A stretch of DNA of 42,191 bases from Deltaproteobacteria bacterium (GCA_016234845.1 JACRNP010000015.1:1-42191), one strand, 5' to 3'; positions 18,115 through 26,526 are shown, counted from the stretch's first letter. The notes: generated by a model not told the origin, from the letters alone. A program made the numbers and translations.

Positions 18115-18282
18115 TAAGTGGCCCATTTCATAAATACGGCTGCATTCGAGCGCCGCTGCATCCGCTCCTGCTGCGTTGCGCTCCTTGCGCCGTACTCCAC
18201 GGTACGGCTCAGTCGCGCGCCTTGCCGGCGCGGCGCATCGACGCTCTCGGTGCGACGCCGTATTTATGAAATGGACCACTAA
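18115..18282. repeat. 168-bp palindromic repeat element between rnpA and yidD
   Basis: Two 26-base terminal inverted repeats (18115-18140 and 18257-18282) match at 24 of 26 positions, sharing CCATTTCATAAATACGGC. At the exact centre of the element is a second perfect inverted repeat, CCGTAC-N6-GTACGG (18190-18207). The 49-base segments between are G/C-rich and do not pair base for base without gaps. There is no open reading frame of note. The left end begins six bases after the rnpA stop and the right end abuts the yidD ribosome site. The layout suits a non-autonomous MITE-like or REP-like dispersed element. Confidence 0.85.
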
Positions 18283-18293
18283 GGGGTCGCCCG

Positions 18294-18551
18294 TTGCGTC
18301 CACGGCAGCTCCTCATCCGCATCTTGCGGTTTTACCAGGCGGCGGTTTCCCCCTACATCGGCGCTTGCTGCAGGTTCCATCCCAGTTGCTCCGAGTACGC
18401 GATCGGGTCGGTCCGGCTGAACGGGGCGATCCTGGGGAGCCTGGACGCGGTCCGGCGAATCTTCAAGTGCCACCCCTTCCACCCGGGGGGCGTGGACATG
18501 CCGCGCCGGATCGAACTCTTCGGAACGAGGGCCCCATGGAAAAACGGATGA
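18294..18551 (+). CDS. yidD: Membrane protein insertion efficiency factor YidD
   Basis: This 85-residue protein is thought to help YidC-dependent insertion at the inner membrane. The family pattern is clear: LIRILRFYQAAVSPYIGACCRFHPSCSEYA near the N-terminus, and CHPFHPGGVDMPRR near the C-terminus. Cysteines occur at the conserved positions. The start is a TTG at 18294, with AAGGGG seven bases upstream; this ribosome site overlaps the right edge of the palindromic repeat. It overlaps the yidC start by 16 bases. Confidence 0.93.
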   Translation: MRPRQLLIRILRFYQAAVSPYIGACCRFHPSCSEYAIGSVRLNGAILGSLDAVRRIFKCHPFHPGGVDMPRRIELFGTRAPWKNG

Positions 18552-20212
18552 TCCTGGCGGTCGCGCTGTCGATCGCCGTCCTACTCGGATACCAGTACTT
18601 CTACTCCTCCCCTCCCCTGCTTCCGACCGCTCCGACGGGGAAGGACAACGGGGCGGCTCCCCCCGGATCCGGAAAGCCGTCCGGGGCGCCGAGGGGTGCG
18701 GAAAGCGCGTCCGTCGTCCCTTCCGGGGGGCTTGCGGCCCGTTCCGCCGCGACGCAGCGGTCGATCGTGGTATCGACCCCGCTCTACACCGCCACGCTGT
18801 CCACGGCGGGAGGCGGGATCACGTCGTTCCTCCTGAACGAATACAAGGACGCGCCCGGTCCGTCCGGCAAGCCGCTGGACATCGTGGGGGCGAAGGATCT
18901 CCAGCCGCCGCCGCTTTCGCTCTATCTCGACGAGAACCGCCCTCCCCTTCCGAACCCGCCGGTCTTTTCTTCCAGCGCGTCCGGAGAACTGGCCGTGAAG
19001 CCTGGCGAGGTCCGGAGCGTCCTGCTGACGTGGGAATCCGCCACCGGCGTCCGGATGTCCCGGGAGTACCTCTTCCACGGCAGCCGGTACGACTTCGAGG
19101 TGCGCGTCCAGACGTCCAATGGATCGAAGGAGCCGGTCTCGGTGCGCCCCGGCGTGGAGCTTTCGCAGGTCTACAGGGGGGAGCTCGCGGGCGACTCCTA
19201 CTCCTTCTACGGAGTCGTGTCCGACGCCGCCAAGGGGGGCATCCAGCGGTACGACCTGAAGGACGTTTCGAAGGGGAAGGCCGGCAAAAGCCCGGTCCGC
19301 TGGGTCGCGGCCGACGCGAAATATTTCGCCTGGGTCGTGATCCCCGAGAAGGACTGGACGCTCGATCGGGCGTCGCTGATCGGCGAGGACGGCGTGCGCG
19401 TGGCCGTGGCCGACACCGCGGCGACGCTCCAGCCGGGGGACATGGTGCGCGCGAGCGCGAAGGTGTTCGCGGGGCCCAAGCGGTACGCGCTGCTGGAGTC
19501 CACGGGGAAGGACATGGAGGAGCTGATCGACTACGGCTGGTTCTCCATCGTCGCCAAGCCGCTGGTCTTCCTGATGAAGGCGAGCAACCGGGTCACGGGG
19601 AACTACGGAATCGACATCATCCTTCTCACGGTGCTGATCAAGATCCTCTTCTACCCGCTCACCCAGAAGTCGATGGCCTCCATGCGGAAGATGCAGGAAC
19701 TGTCCCCGGTCCTCGCGAAGCTGAAGGAGAAGTACAAGGGGGACGCGCAGCGGCTGAACCAGGAGACGATGAACCTGTACAAGACGTACAAGATCAATCC
19801 CCTCTCCGGCTGCCTTCCGATGCTCGCGCAGATTCCGGTGTTCATTGCCCTCTACAAGGGGCTGCTCGTGACCATCGAGCTGCGGCACGCGCCGTTCTTC
19901 CTCTGGATCAACGACCTGTCCGCCCCGGAGCACCTCTGGGACCTCCAGGTCGCCGGCTACACCTTGCCGATCCGGCTCCTCCCGCTGCTGATGGGAGTCT
20001 CGATGTTCATCCAGCAGAAGATGACGCCGTCCGCCGGGATGGAACCCGCGCAGCAGAAGATGATGCTCTTCATGCCGGTCATCTTCACCTTCATGTTCTG
20101 GGGCTTCCCGAACGGGCTGGTGATCTACTGGCTGGTGAACAACGTCCTGAGCATCGGGCAGCAGGCGATGTACAACCGGCAGGCCGAAGCCGCGAAGGCG
20201 GCCAAGGCATAA
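18536..20212 (+). CDS. yidC: Membrane protein insertase YidC
   Basis: YidC inserts and folds inner-membrane proteins, alone or with SecYEG. The 558-residue protein has the Gram-negative form: an N-terminal membrane helix (MILAVALSIAVLLGYQYFY, about 5-23), a large periplasmic beta domain to about residue 340, then the insertase core beginning YGIDIILLTVLIKILFYPLTQKS near residue 356. The cytoplasmic loop has MQELSPVLAKLKEKYKGD and the following region NPLSGCLPMLAQIPVFIALYKGL. The ATG at 18536 lies within the yidD coding end, so the pair is coupled. No jag gene follows; mnmE begins seven bases after the stop. Confidence 0.97.
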   Translation: MEKRMILAVALSIAVLLGYQYFYSSPPLLPTAPTGKDNGAAPPGSGKPSGAPRGAESASVVPSGGLAARSAATQRSIVVSTPLYTATLSTAGGGITSFLLNEYKDAPGPSGKPLDIVGAKDLQPPPLSLYLDENRPPLPNPPVFSSSASGELAVKPGEVRSVLLTWESATGVRMSREYLFHGSRYDFEVRVQTSNGSKEPVSVRPGVELSQVYRGELAGDSYSFYGVVSDAAKGGIQRYDLKDVSKGKAGKSPVRWVAADAKYFAWVVIPEKDWTLDRASLIGEDGVRVAVADTAATLQPGDMVRASAKVFAGPKRYALLESTGKDMEELIDYGWFSIVAKPLVFLMKASNRVTGNYGIDIILLTVLIKILFYPLTQKSMASMRKMQELSPVLAKLKEKYKGDAQRLNQETMNLYKTYKINPLSGCLPMLAQIPVFIALYKGLLVTIELRHAPFFLWINDLSAPEHLWDLQVAGYTLPIRLLPLLMGVSMFIQQKMTPSAGMEPAQQKMMLFMPVIFTFMFWGFPNGLVIYWLVNNVLSIGQQAMYNRQAEAAKAAKA

Positions 20213-20219
20213 ACGCCTT

Positions 20220-21605
20220 GTGACACGGGACCCGGCCCGCGACGGAAGCACGATCGTCGCGCCCGCCACGCCCGGGGGGGCGGGCGCCGTCTCCATCGTC
20301 CGGCTCTCCGGCCCGCGCGCCTACGAAATCGCGAGCCGCCTCGCTCCCCTCCTCCCCGACGGAATCCCTCCCCGGACGCTGCGCCGGTCCGACATCCGCG
20401 ACGCCGACGGGGAGATCGTCGACTCCGCGCTGGTCGTCCGGTTCCCCGCGCCGCACAGTTTCACCGGCGAGGACGTGGTCGAGTTCCATCTGCACGGCAA
20501 TCCGGCCGTCGTGGAGGCCGCGGTCCACGCGGCGTGCGCCGCCGGCGCCGTTCCCGCGGAGCCGGGGGAGTTCTCCCGCCGGGCGTTCCACAACGGAAAG
20601 ATGGACCTTACGCAGGCCGAAGGGTTGGCCGACCTGATCGCCGCCCGCACGCAGGACGCGGCGCGCTCCGCGCTGCGCCAGATGCGGGGCGGGCTGCGGG
20701 AGGCGGTCGGGCCGCTCCGTGAGAAGCTCCTGTCGCTCCTGACGCTCCTCGAAGCGGCGATCGATTTCTCGGACGAGGAGGATGTGCCGGCGGCCGGGTA
20801 CACGGAAGTCCAGGAACGGATATCTGAAATCGTGTCCGCGCTCGTTCCGCTCCGGCAATCGTACGACGCGGGTCACCGATTCCGGGACGGGGCTACGGTC
20901 GCGATCGCCGGGGTGGCGAACGTCGGGAAGTCGCGACTCCTGAACCGGTTGTCCGGAGAGGATCGGGCGATCGTCTCCGATTCGCCGGGGACCACCCGGG
21001 ATTATCTCCGGGCGGAGATTTCCGTGGCGGGGGTGCCGGTCCTGCTGGTGGACACGGCGGGGCTGCGGGAAACGGGCGATCCGGTGGAACGGGAGGGAGT
21101 CCGGCGCGCGCGCGACGTGATCGCGGCCGCCGATCTCACCCTGTTCGTCCTGGACGGAAGCCGGACGGCGTCCGATGAGGATCTGGCGGCGTACGCCGAT
21201 GCGGCGGCGCGGCCGCACCTGGTGGTGCTGAACAAATCGGACCTTCCGCCGGCGGAGGGAGGGGAGCGGTTCGCCGGGGAGGGGAGGAGGGGGAGCGCCC
21301 GCGTCTCCGCGAAGACGGGGGATGGGATCGGAGCGCTTCGGGCCGCCGTCGCGAAGGAGATCGGTCCGGGAGAGGGCGCCATGCTGGCGCTTGCCCCGCT
21401 GACCCGCGCGCGGCACCGGTTGGCGGTCGAGGCGGCGCTCTCCGCGCTCGAGAGGGCGAACGCCGCGACGGGGGAGAAGCTGCCCGTCGAATTCCTGGCC
21501 GCGGATGTCCGCGGGGCGGCCGACGCCTTGGCCGAGCTCCTCGGAGAGGTCGCCCCGGAAGAGGTGCTGGACTCGATCTTCGAACGGTTCTGCATAGGCA
21601 AATAG
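20220..21605 (+). CDS. mnmE: tRNA uridine-5-carboxymethylaminomethyl modification GTPase MnmE
   Basis: MnmE works with MnmG to modify the wobble uridine of certain tRNAs. The 461-residue protein has the N-terminal formyl-THF-binding domain (STIVAPATPGGAGAVSIVRLSG), a helical domain, an inserted G domain with GVANVGKS (about 229-236), DSPGTTRD, DTAGLRET and NKSDLP, and the invariant C-terminal FCIGK that carries the catalytic cysteine. The start is a GTG at 20220; the ribosome site is poor, so coupling to yidC, whose stop is seven bases upstream, is likely. It precedes mnmG, giving the complete modification enzyme pair. Confidence 0.96.
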   Translation: MTRDPARDGSTIVAPATPGGAGAVSIVRLSGPRAYEIASRLAPLLPDGIPPRTLRRSDIRDADGEIVDSALVVRFPAPHSFTGEDVVEFHLHGNPAVVEAAVHAACAAGAVPAEPGEFSRRAFHNGKMDLTQAEGLADLIAARTQDAARSALRQMRGGLREAVGPLREKLLSLLTLLEAAIDFSDEEDVPAAGYTEVQERISEIVSALVPLRQSYDAGHRFRDGATVAIAGVANVGKSRLLNRLSGEDRAIVSDSPGTTRDYLRAEISVAGVPVLLVDTAGLRETGDPVEREGVRRARDVIAAADLTLFVLDGSRTASDEDLAAYADAAARPHLVVLNKSDLPPAEGGERFAGEGRRGSARVSAKTGDGIGALRAAVAKEIGPGEGAMLALAPLTRARHRLAVEAALSALERANAATGEKLPVEFLAADVRGAADALAELLGEVAPEEVLDSIFERFCIGK

Positions 21606-21629
21606 CCGATATTGCAAAGGAAACAGAAT

Positions 21630-23585
21630 ATGTTCCACGTGGAACATCCCGGCGGCGGGCGACCTGGCGCCACTCCGTACGAATATCCGAAGGAGTACGA
21701 CGTCATCGTCGTGGGGGGCGGGCACGCCGGGTGCGAGGCGGCTCTTGCCGCCGCGCGGATCGGTTGCCGAACCCTTCTCCTCACCATCAACGCGGACGCC
21801 ATCGGCCTCATGTCGTGCAATCCGGCGATCGGGGGGCTGGCGAAAGGGCACCTGGTCCGGGAGATCGACGCGCTGGGCGGGGAGATGGCGCGCAACATCG
21901 ACGCCACCGGGATCCAGTTCCGCCAGCTCAACACCAGCAAGGGACCGGCGGTCCGCTCCTCGCGGGCCCAGGCGGACAAGCAGCTCTACCGGCTCCGGAT
22001 GAAGAAGGCGCTCGAGGCGACCTTCGGCCTGGACGTGAAGCAGGCGATCGTGGACGCGGTCGTGACCGACGGCGGCGCGGCGGTCGGCGTCGACACCCAC
22101 ATCGACGTCCGTTTCCGCGGGAAGACGGTGGTCCTGTGCCCGGGGACTTTCCTCAAAGGGCTGGTCCACGTCGGACTGGTGAGCTACCCGGCGGGGAGGG
22201 CGGGCGACTTCCCGGCGATGAAGCTGTCCGATTCCCTGCGGAAGCTGGGATTCTCCGTCGGGAGACTGAAAACGGGGACCACCCCGCGTCTCGACGCGAA
22301 GACGATCGACTTCTCGAAGACCGCCCGGCAGGAAGGGGACGACCACCCGGTCCCTTTTTCCTTCGATTCCGGTGAGATCCGGAGGCCCCGGCTTCCCTGC
22401 TACACGACGTACACCAATCCGGACACCCACGAGGCGATCCGCTCCGGGCTCACCCGATCCCCCCTCTACTCGGGGGTCATCAAGGGGATCGGCCCCCGGT
22501 ACTGTCCTTCCATCGAGGACAAGGTCGTCCGGTTCTCCGGCAAGGAGCGGCACCAGGTATTCCTCGAGCCGGAGGGGCTGAAAACCGCGGAGTATTACCC
22601 GAACGGCGTCTCGACCAGCCTTCCGTACGATGTCCAGGTGAAGATGCTCCGCACGATTCCGGGGCTCGAGAAGGTGGAGATCGTCCGCCCGGGGTACGCC
22701 ATCGAGTACGATTTCGCCGACCCGGTGCAGCTGTACCCGTCGCTCGAGACGAAGCTGGTGAAGAACCTGTACCACGCGGGCCAGATCAACGGAACGAGCG
22801 GCTATGAGGAGGCGGCGGCGCAGGGGATCGTGGCGGGGATCAACGCGGCCTTGCGGGTGAAAGGGGAGCCGCCGGCGGTTTTTTCCCGTGCGGAGGCGTA
22901 CATCGGGGTGCTGATCGACGACCTGACGACGAAAGGGGCGCAGGAGCCGTACCGGATGTTCACCTCCAGGGCCGAGTACCGGCTTCTGCTGCGGGAGGAC
23001 AACGCGGACCTTCGACTATCCGACACCGGGCGCCGGGTCGGGCTTCTGCCGGAGGAGCGGTACCGGCGGTTCCTGGCGAAACGGGAGGGGATCGACGCGT
23101 TCCGCAGGCGATTGGAGGACACCCGGGTGCCCGCGACCCATCCGCTGTGCCGGGCGGTCGTGGAGGCCGGTGGCGCGCCGCTCCGGCCGGGGATCTCCTA
23201 CGCGGAGGCGCTCCGGCGGACCGAGGTCACCGGGGCGATGCTTCTTGCGTGCGATCCGGATCTGCGGGGAGCCGGGCCGGGCGCGGTGGAGCAGGCGGAG
23301 TTGTCGATCAAGTACGGCGGATACATCCGGCGACAGGAGGACGAGGCAAGAAAGCTTTTGAAGTACGAAGGGATGGCGATCCCTCCGGAATTCCCGTTCG
23401 GCACGTTGCCCGGCCTCTCCGCCGAGGTCCGGGACAAGCTGGTCCGCGCGCGCCCCGCATCCCTCGGACAGGCGCAGCGGATTCCGGGGGTGACGCCCGC
23501 GGCGGTCGCCCTCCTGCTGGTGTACCTGAAGCGGAGGAAGGATCCCGAAGCGAGGGCAGGTTCCGGCGGGGAATCGGCGGATTGA
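21630..23585 (+). CDS. mnmG: tRNA uridine-5-carboxymethylaminomethyl modification enzyme MnmG (GidA)
   Basis: MnmG is the FAD-dependent partner of MnmE. The 651-residue protein shows the dinucleotide-binding motif [43 protein letters not shown], the [13 protein letters not shown] segment, and the C-terminal helical domain for MnmE/tRNA contact. The ATG at 21630 follows AAAGGA with good spacing; a TTG at 21612 would add six residues. The start codon and the next five codons (MFHVEH) are formed by a parS site at 21631-21646, so the N-terminus appears lengthened by this site. The core flavoprotein begins at about residue 21. Confidence 0.96.
   Translation: MFHVEHPGGGRPGATPYEYPKEYDVIVVGGGHAGCEAALAAARIGCRTLLLTINADAIGLMSCNPAIGGLAKGHLVREIDALGGEMARNIDATGIQFRQLNTSKGPAVRSSRAQADKQLYRLRMKKALEATFGLDVKQAIVDAVVTDGGAAVGVDTHIDVRFRGKTVVLCPGTFLKGLVHVGLVSYPAGRAGDFPAMKLSDSLRKLGFSVGRLKTGTTPRLDAKTIDFSKTARQEGDDHPVPFSFDSGEIRRPRLPCYTTYTNPDTHEAIRSGLTRSPLYSGVIKGIGPRYCPSIEDKVVRFSGKERHQVFLEPEGLKTAEYYPNGVSTSLPYDVQVKMLRTIPGLEKVEIVRPGYAIEYDFADPVQLYPSLETKLVKNLYHAGQINGTSGYEEAAAQGIVAGINAALRVKGEPPAVFSRAEAYIGVLIDDLTTKGAQEPYRMFTSRAEYRLLLREDNADLRLSDTGRRVGLLPEERYRRFLAKREGIDAFRRRLEDTRVPATHPLCRAVVEAGGAPLRPGISYAEALRRTEVTGAMLLACDPDLRGAGPGAVEQAELSIKYGGYIRRQEDEARKLLKYEGMAIPPEFPFGTLPGLSAEVRDKLVRARPASLGQAQRIPGVTPAAVALLLVYLKRRKDPEARAGSGGESAD
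21631..21646. promoter_or_regulatory. parS: parS centromere site 1 (in the mnmG start)
   Basis: TGTTCCACGTGGAACA is a perfect 16-base palindrome and matches the conserved bacterial parS consensus. It is the site expected to load the ParB encoded about 3.6 kb downstream. It overlaps the mnmG start codon by two bases and encodes residues 2-6. Confidence 0.9.
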
Positions 23586-23648
23586 ATGAGTAAGGCATCG
23601 ATAAACAAACGGTTTATGGCGATGTTCCACGTGGAACATAACCGGTGA
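23586..23648 (+). CDS. Possible 20-residue leader ORF spanning parS, coupled to rsmG
   Basis: An ATG directly after the mnmG stop opens a 20-codon frame ending at the TGA that overlaps the rsmG GTG start (GTGA). Its last eight codons (MFHVEHNR) come from the second parS. No ribosome site is visible apart from reinitiation after mnmG. It may only carry ribosomes across to rsmG, or be meaningless. Confidence 0.25.
   Translation: MSKASINKRFMAMFHVEHNR
23623..23638. promoter_or_regulatory. parS: parS centromere site 2 (between mnmG and rsmG)
   Basis: This is an identical copy of TGTTCCACGTGGAACA, 1992 bases after the first site and about 1.6 kb before parB. Two close, identical palindromes next to parAB and about 5-8 kb from the predicted origin fit a chromosomal segregation centromere. 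Confidence 0.92.
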
Positions 23649-24349
23649 AGACGGGAGGGAGGAGTGCCGTTCCCCCGGGGCCGGATGCCGCCCTGATCCG
23701 GGATTGCCTGCGGGAAGCCGGGCTCGACGATGCCGCGGCCGCGGCGGATGGGGCCGCCGCCCATGCGGGAGAGATGATGCGGTGGAACCGTGCGATACGC
23801 CTCACCGCGATCGTCGATCCGGTCGAGGTGGCGGTCAAGCACATCGTGGATTCCCTCGAGCTGCTGCGCTTCGCCCCGTTTCCGGGACGGCTCCTCGATT
23901 TCGGTTCGGGGGCGGGGTACCCCGGCATCCCGTTGGCGATCTGCCTCCCGGGAACGTGGATCACCCTCCTCGAAGCGTCCGCGAAGAAGTGCGCCTTCCT
24001 TTCCCGGGTCCGAGGGATGCTCGGACTGTCCAATGTCAAGGTGGTGCAGGAGAGGATCTCGTCGCGGGAGCGTCCGCCGCTTTCGGCGTTCGACCACATC
24101 GTCACCCGCGCGACGTATTCCACCGCGGAGACGGTCCGCCTCCTCTCTCCGTACCTCGCGGAGGGAGGGCGCCTATTATTAATGAAAGGGCCGAAGGACA
24201 TTCCGGAAGAGGAGTTTCAAGGCGCGGTGACCCGACGGGAACGTTTTCTCCTTCCGCGAGGGATGGGGGAGCGGGAGATAGTCGAAATTTCCCACCCGCT
24301 CCCGCACACGTTCCATCACGAACCGGGGCGGGGGCGCCGCGACCGCTGA
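23645..24349 (+). CDS. rsmG: 16S rRNA (guanine-N7) methyltransferase RsmG (GidB)
   Basis: RsmG methylates G527 of 16S rRNA using S-adenosylmethionine. The 234-residue protein has the family layout: an N-terminal helix pair with MRWNRAIRLTAI, the KHIVDSLELL motif, the SAM-binding loop LLDFGSGAGYPGIPLAI, and FDHIVTRATYS with GGRLLLMKGP. It is slightly longer than E. coli RsmG (207), with a charged tail. The GTG start at 23645 lies just after parS site 2 and overlaps the stop of a possible 20-codon frame. It is the conserved gene between mnmG and parA. Confidence 0.93.
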   Translation: MKTGGRSAVPPGPDAALIRDCLREAGLDDAAAAADGAAAHAGEMMRWNRAIRLTAIVDPVEVAVKHIVDSLELLRFAPFPGRLLDFGSGAGYPGIPLAICLPGTWITLLEASAKKCAFLSRVRGMLGLSNVKVVQERISSRERPPLSAFDHIVTRATYSTAETVRLLSPYLAEGGRLLLMKGPKDIPEEEFQGAVTRRERFLLPRGMGEREIVEISHPLPHTFHHEPGRGRRDR

Positions 24350-24449
24350 TTTCCTCGCCGTTTTTCCTGTCGGGTCGATATTGCGGCGTGGTAAAAGATA
24401 CTGTCGCGAACCGTACAGGATTTTCTCATATCCACGGGGGAGCAGGATA

Positions 24450-25232
24450 TTGGCCCGGATCCTCACCGTCGCCAACCAGAAGGGGGGCGTCGGAAAAACG
24501 ACCACGGCGGTCAACTTGGCCGCGTCGCTGTCCGTCATGGAGAGGAGGACGCTCCTGGTGGACCTCGACCCGCAGGCCAACGCGACCTCCGGAGTGGGGG
24601 GGAACCCCGGGGGCGAGTCGGATCGGAACGTCTACCGCGTCCTGATGGGGGAGATGTCCGTCGCCGTCGCGGTCCGGGATACCGGAATGCCGTACCTCTC
24701 CCTCCTTCCCGCGTCGTACGACCTGATCGGGGCGGAGATCGAGCTCGTCACGATGGAGCGGAGGGAGCGCCGCCTTGCGGAGGCGCTGGCCCCCGTGGCG
24801 GGAGAGTACGAGGTGATCGTGATCGACTGCCCTCCGTCACTCGGGCTTCTCACCGTGAACGCCCTCTGCGCCACCAATTCGGTAATGATTCCCCTTCAGT
24901 GCGAATATTACGCGCTGGAGGGGTTGTCCAGCCTCCTCCGTACCATCGACCGGATCCGGGAGGGGATGAATCCGTCCCTCCGGGTCGAAGGGGTGGTCCT
25001 CACGATGTTCGACTCCCGGAACAACCTGTCGCATCAGGTGGCCGAGGAGGCGCGGGAAATATTGAAAACACAGGTATTTCAAACAGTTATACCGAGAAAC
25101 GTGCGACTTTCCGAATCCCCGTCCCACGGGAAGCCGGTGCTCCTGTACGCTGTGGCGTCCAGGGGGGCGCAAAGTTATCTCGAACTGGCGCGGGAGATGG
25201 TGGGCCGATGGAACGAAAAAGCGATTCGATGA
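24450..25232 (+). CDS. parA: Chromosome partitioning ATPase ParA (Soj)
   Basis: ParA is a Walker-type ATPase that moves or positions ParB-parS complexes on the nucleoid. The 260-residue protein starts MARILTVANQKGGVGKTTT, containing the deviant Walker A with the signature lysine at residues 11-18. Other motifs are LLVDLDPQANAT, the Walker B-like VIVIDCPPSLGLLTVNAL, and VIPRNVRLSESPSHGKP. I chose the TTG at 24450, preceded by GGGGGAGCAGG; the frame extends upstream to 24381 but those codons do not look like ParA. It overlaps the parB start (ATGA at 25229-25232). Confidence 0.95.
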   Translation: MARILTVANQKGGVGKTTTAVNLAASLSVMERRTLLVDLDPQANATSGVGGNPGGESDRNVYRVLMGEMSVAVAVRDTGMPYLSLLPASYDLIGAEIELVTMERRERRLAEALAPVAGEYEVIVIDCPPSLGLLTVNALCATNSVMIPLQCEYYALEGLSSLLRTIDRIREGMNPSLRVEGVVLTMFDSRNNLSHQVAEEAREILKTQVFQTVIPRNVRLSESPSHGKPVLLYAVASRGAQSYLELAREMVGRWNEKAIR

Positions 25233-26077
25233 AGAAGAAGGTGCTGGGGAGGGGACTTTCCGCCCTGCTGACGCCGACCGTTGCGCCGACGGAGGGGCGG
25301 GATCCCGGATTTCTGTCCATACCGATGGAAAAGATCCGCGCGGGGACGTTTCAGCCGCGGCGGACCTTCTCCCCGGAGGCGCTCTCCGAACTGGTCGCGT
25401 CCGTTCGGGAGAAGGGGATCCTGCAACCGGTCCTGGTGCGGCCCACGCCGGACGGTTACGAACTGGTGGCGGGGGAGCGCAGGTTCCGCGCGGCGGAGGC
25501 GGCCGGCCTCTCCTCGATCCCGGCGGTCGTGCGGAAATTCACCGACCGGGAGGCGCTCGAGGTCGCGCTCGTGGAAAACGTCCAACGCGCGGACCTGAAC
25601 CCGATCGAGCTCGCGGAAGGGTACCAGAGGCTTCACCAGGAGTTCTCCCTCTCCCAGGAGCAGGTCGCGGAGCGGGTCGGCAAGGACCGGGCGACGGTAT
25701 CCAACACGCTCCGCCTCCTCCGTCTTCCCGCCGCGATCCGGCAGGCGTTGGTTGCGGGACGCATCTCCTCCGGGCACGCGCGGGCGCTTCTCTCGTTGCC
25801 GCCGGAGCAGGTGATCCCGGTATTCGAGGCGGTCGAGCGGAGATCTCTCTCCGTCCGGGAAACGGAACGGATGTGCGCCGGGGCGGAGAAGCGGAAAGGG
25901 GCGGGCAAGGTTCGCCGTCCGGACATCCACATGCAGAACCTGGAGGAGGAGCTGTCGCGGCGCGCCGGGACGCGGGTCCGGTTGCGCGGAACGCACCGGA
26001 AAGGACGCATCGAGATCTCCTGGTTCTCGGCCGGGGAGCTCGACCGGCTCGGCGAAGCGCTTTTCCGGGGTCGCTGA
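25229..26077 (+). CDS. parB: Chromosome partitioning protein ParB (Spo0J)
   Basis: ParB is a CTP-dependent clamp that loads at parS and spreads on DNA. The 282-residue protein has the N-terminal KKKVLGRGLSALL segment (the ParA-stimulating region), the ParB/CTPase motifs GERRFRAAEAAGL and LVENVQRADLNPIELAEGY, a helix-turn-helix region (LSQEQVAERVGKDRATVSNTLRLLRLP) and a C-terminal dimer domain. I chose the ATG at 25229, which overlaps the parA stop and gives the usual N-terminus; an ATG at 25208 would add seven residues. Two matching parS sites lie upstream at 21631 and 23623. Confidence 0.95.
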   Translation: MKKKVLGRGLSALLTPTVAPTEGRDPGFLSIPMEKIRAGTFQPRRTFSPEALSELVASVREKGILQPVLVRPTPDGYELVAGERRFRAAEAAGLSSIPAVVRKFTDREALEVALVENVQRADLNPIELAEGYQRLHQEFSLSQEQVAERVGKDRATVSNTLRLLRLPAAIRQALVAGRISSGHARALLSLPPEQVIPVFEAVERRSLSVRETERMCAGAEKRKGAGKVRRPDIHMQNLEEELSRRAGTRVRLRGTHRKGRIEISWFSAGELDRLGEALFRGR

Positions 26078-26109
26078 AGGGGGCCGCGAAAAACCTCGAA
26101 AAAAAAATA

Positions 26110-26137
26110 TTGCAACGGTATTTTCTTGTGCTATATT
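26110..26137 (+). promoter_or_regulatory. Promoter of the small lipoprotein gene
   Basis: TTGCAA (26110-26115) and TATATT (26132-26137) are separated by 16 bases, in an A/T-rich stretch that stands out from the surrounding high-GC sequence. The start point would be near 26144, giving a leader of about 63 bases. Confidence 0.65.
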
Positions 26138-26160
26138 GCGCCCCATACGCTACCGATGCA

Positions 26161-26180
26161 TTATCCGCGAATACGGATAA
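26161..26180. repeat. Inverted repeat in the lipoprotein leader
   Basis: TTATCCG-N6-CGGATAA has perfect 7-base arms. It lies about 17 bases after the predicted transcription start and 26 bases before the ATG. It could be a repressor operator or an mRNA hairpin. It is not a DnaA box pair because the ninth positions differ. Confidence 0.6.
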
Positions 26181-26206
26181 AAACCGAGGGAAAGGAGTGA
26201 GGACCA

Positions 26207-26380
26207 ATGCGCAAGTATCTGTCGATGACGCTTATCCTGATGCTGGCCGCGACGATCGGCCTCTCCGCCTGCGCGGAGAAGAAGCCCGAGCCGCCGCCTC
26301 CGCCGCCGGCGGCCGCGCCCGCGGACAACGCAGCCCCGGCTGCCGCACCTGCGGCTCCGGCCGAAGCGCCCAAGAAGTAG
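26207..26380 (+). CDS. Small Ala/Pro-rich lipoprotein
   Basis: This 57-residue product has a type II signal peptide: MRKYLSM, a hydrophobic core, and the lipobox LSAC with the acylated cysteine at residue 22. The mature part is only about 36 residues, starting CAEKKPEPPPPPP and continuing in Ala/Pro repeats to PAEAPKK. It is probably an extended, flexible peptide anchored to a membrane. AAAGGAGTGAGG lies just upstream of the ATG, an excellent ribosome site. With its own promoter and a strong terminator it forms an isolated transcription unit, which suggests high expression as with other small structural lipoproteins. The function is unknown. Confidence 0.85.
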   Translation: MRKYLSMTLILMLAATIGLSACAEKKPEPPPPPPAAAPADNAAPAAAPAAPAEAPKK

Positions 26381-26403
26381 TTTCCCGGGCGTACTGCTTT
26401 GCG

Positions 26404-26444
26404 CGAAAGGGCGCCGGGTTTTCCCCGGCGCCCTTTGCTTTTTT
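26404..26444 (+). terminator. Strong intrinsic terminator
   Basis: A 13-base stem (AAAGGGCGCCGGG at 26404-26416 pairing with 26422-26434), a 5-base loop, and eight T residues at 26437-26444. It ends the lipoprotein unit and isolates it from the ATP synthase operon. Confidence 0.93.
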
Positions 26445-26496
26445 TTAGGTCTTCCCCCGCGCCGCCTCGGCTGTTCTGAAACCGGACAGGAACCCC

Positions 26497-26526
26497 TTGA
26501 CACCGCCTTTGCGGGCGTGATACCAA
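26497..26526 (+). promoter_or_regulatory. Promoter of the atp operon
   Basis: A perfect TTGACA (26497-26502) is followed after 18 bases by TACCAA (26521-26526) with a TG upstream (26518-26519), an extended -10 type. It lies about 70 bases before atpF'. The -10 is weak, so the extended element may compensate. Confidence 0.55.

Noticed and set aside
20091-22775. 894-codon minus-strand frame over mnmE and mnmG
   Set aside because: It is a shadow of two certain genes, with biased composition typical of antisense frames in GC-rich DNA.
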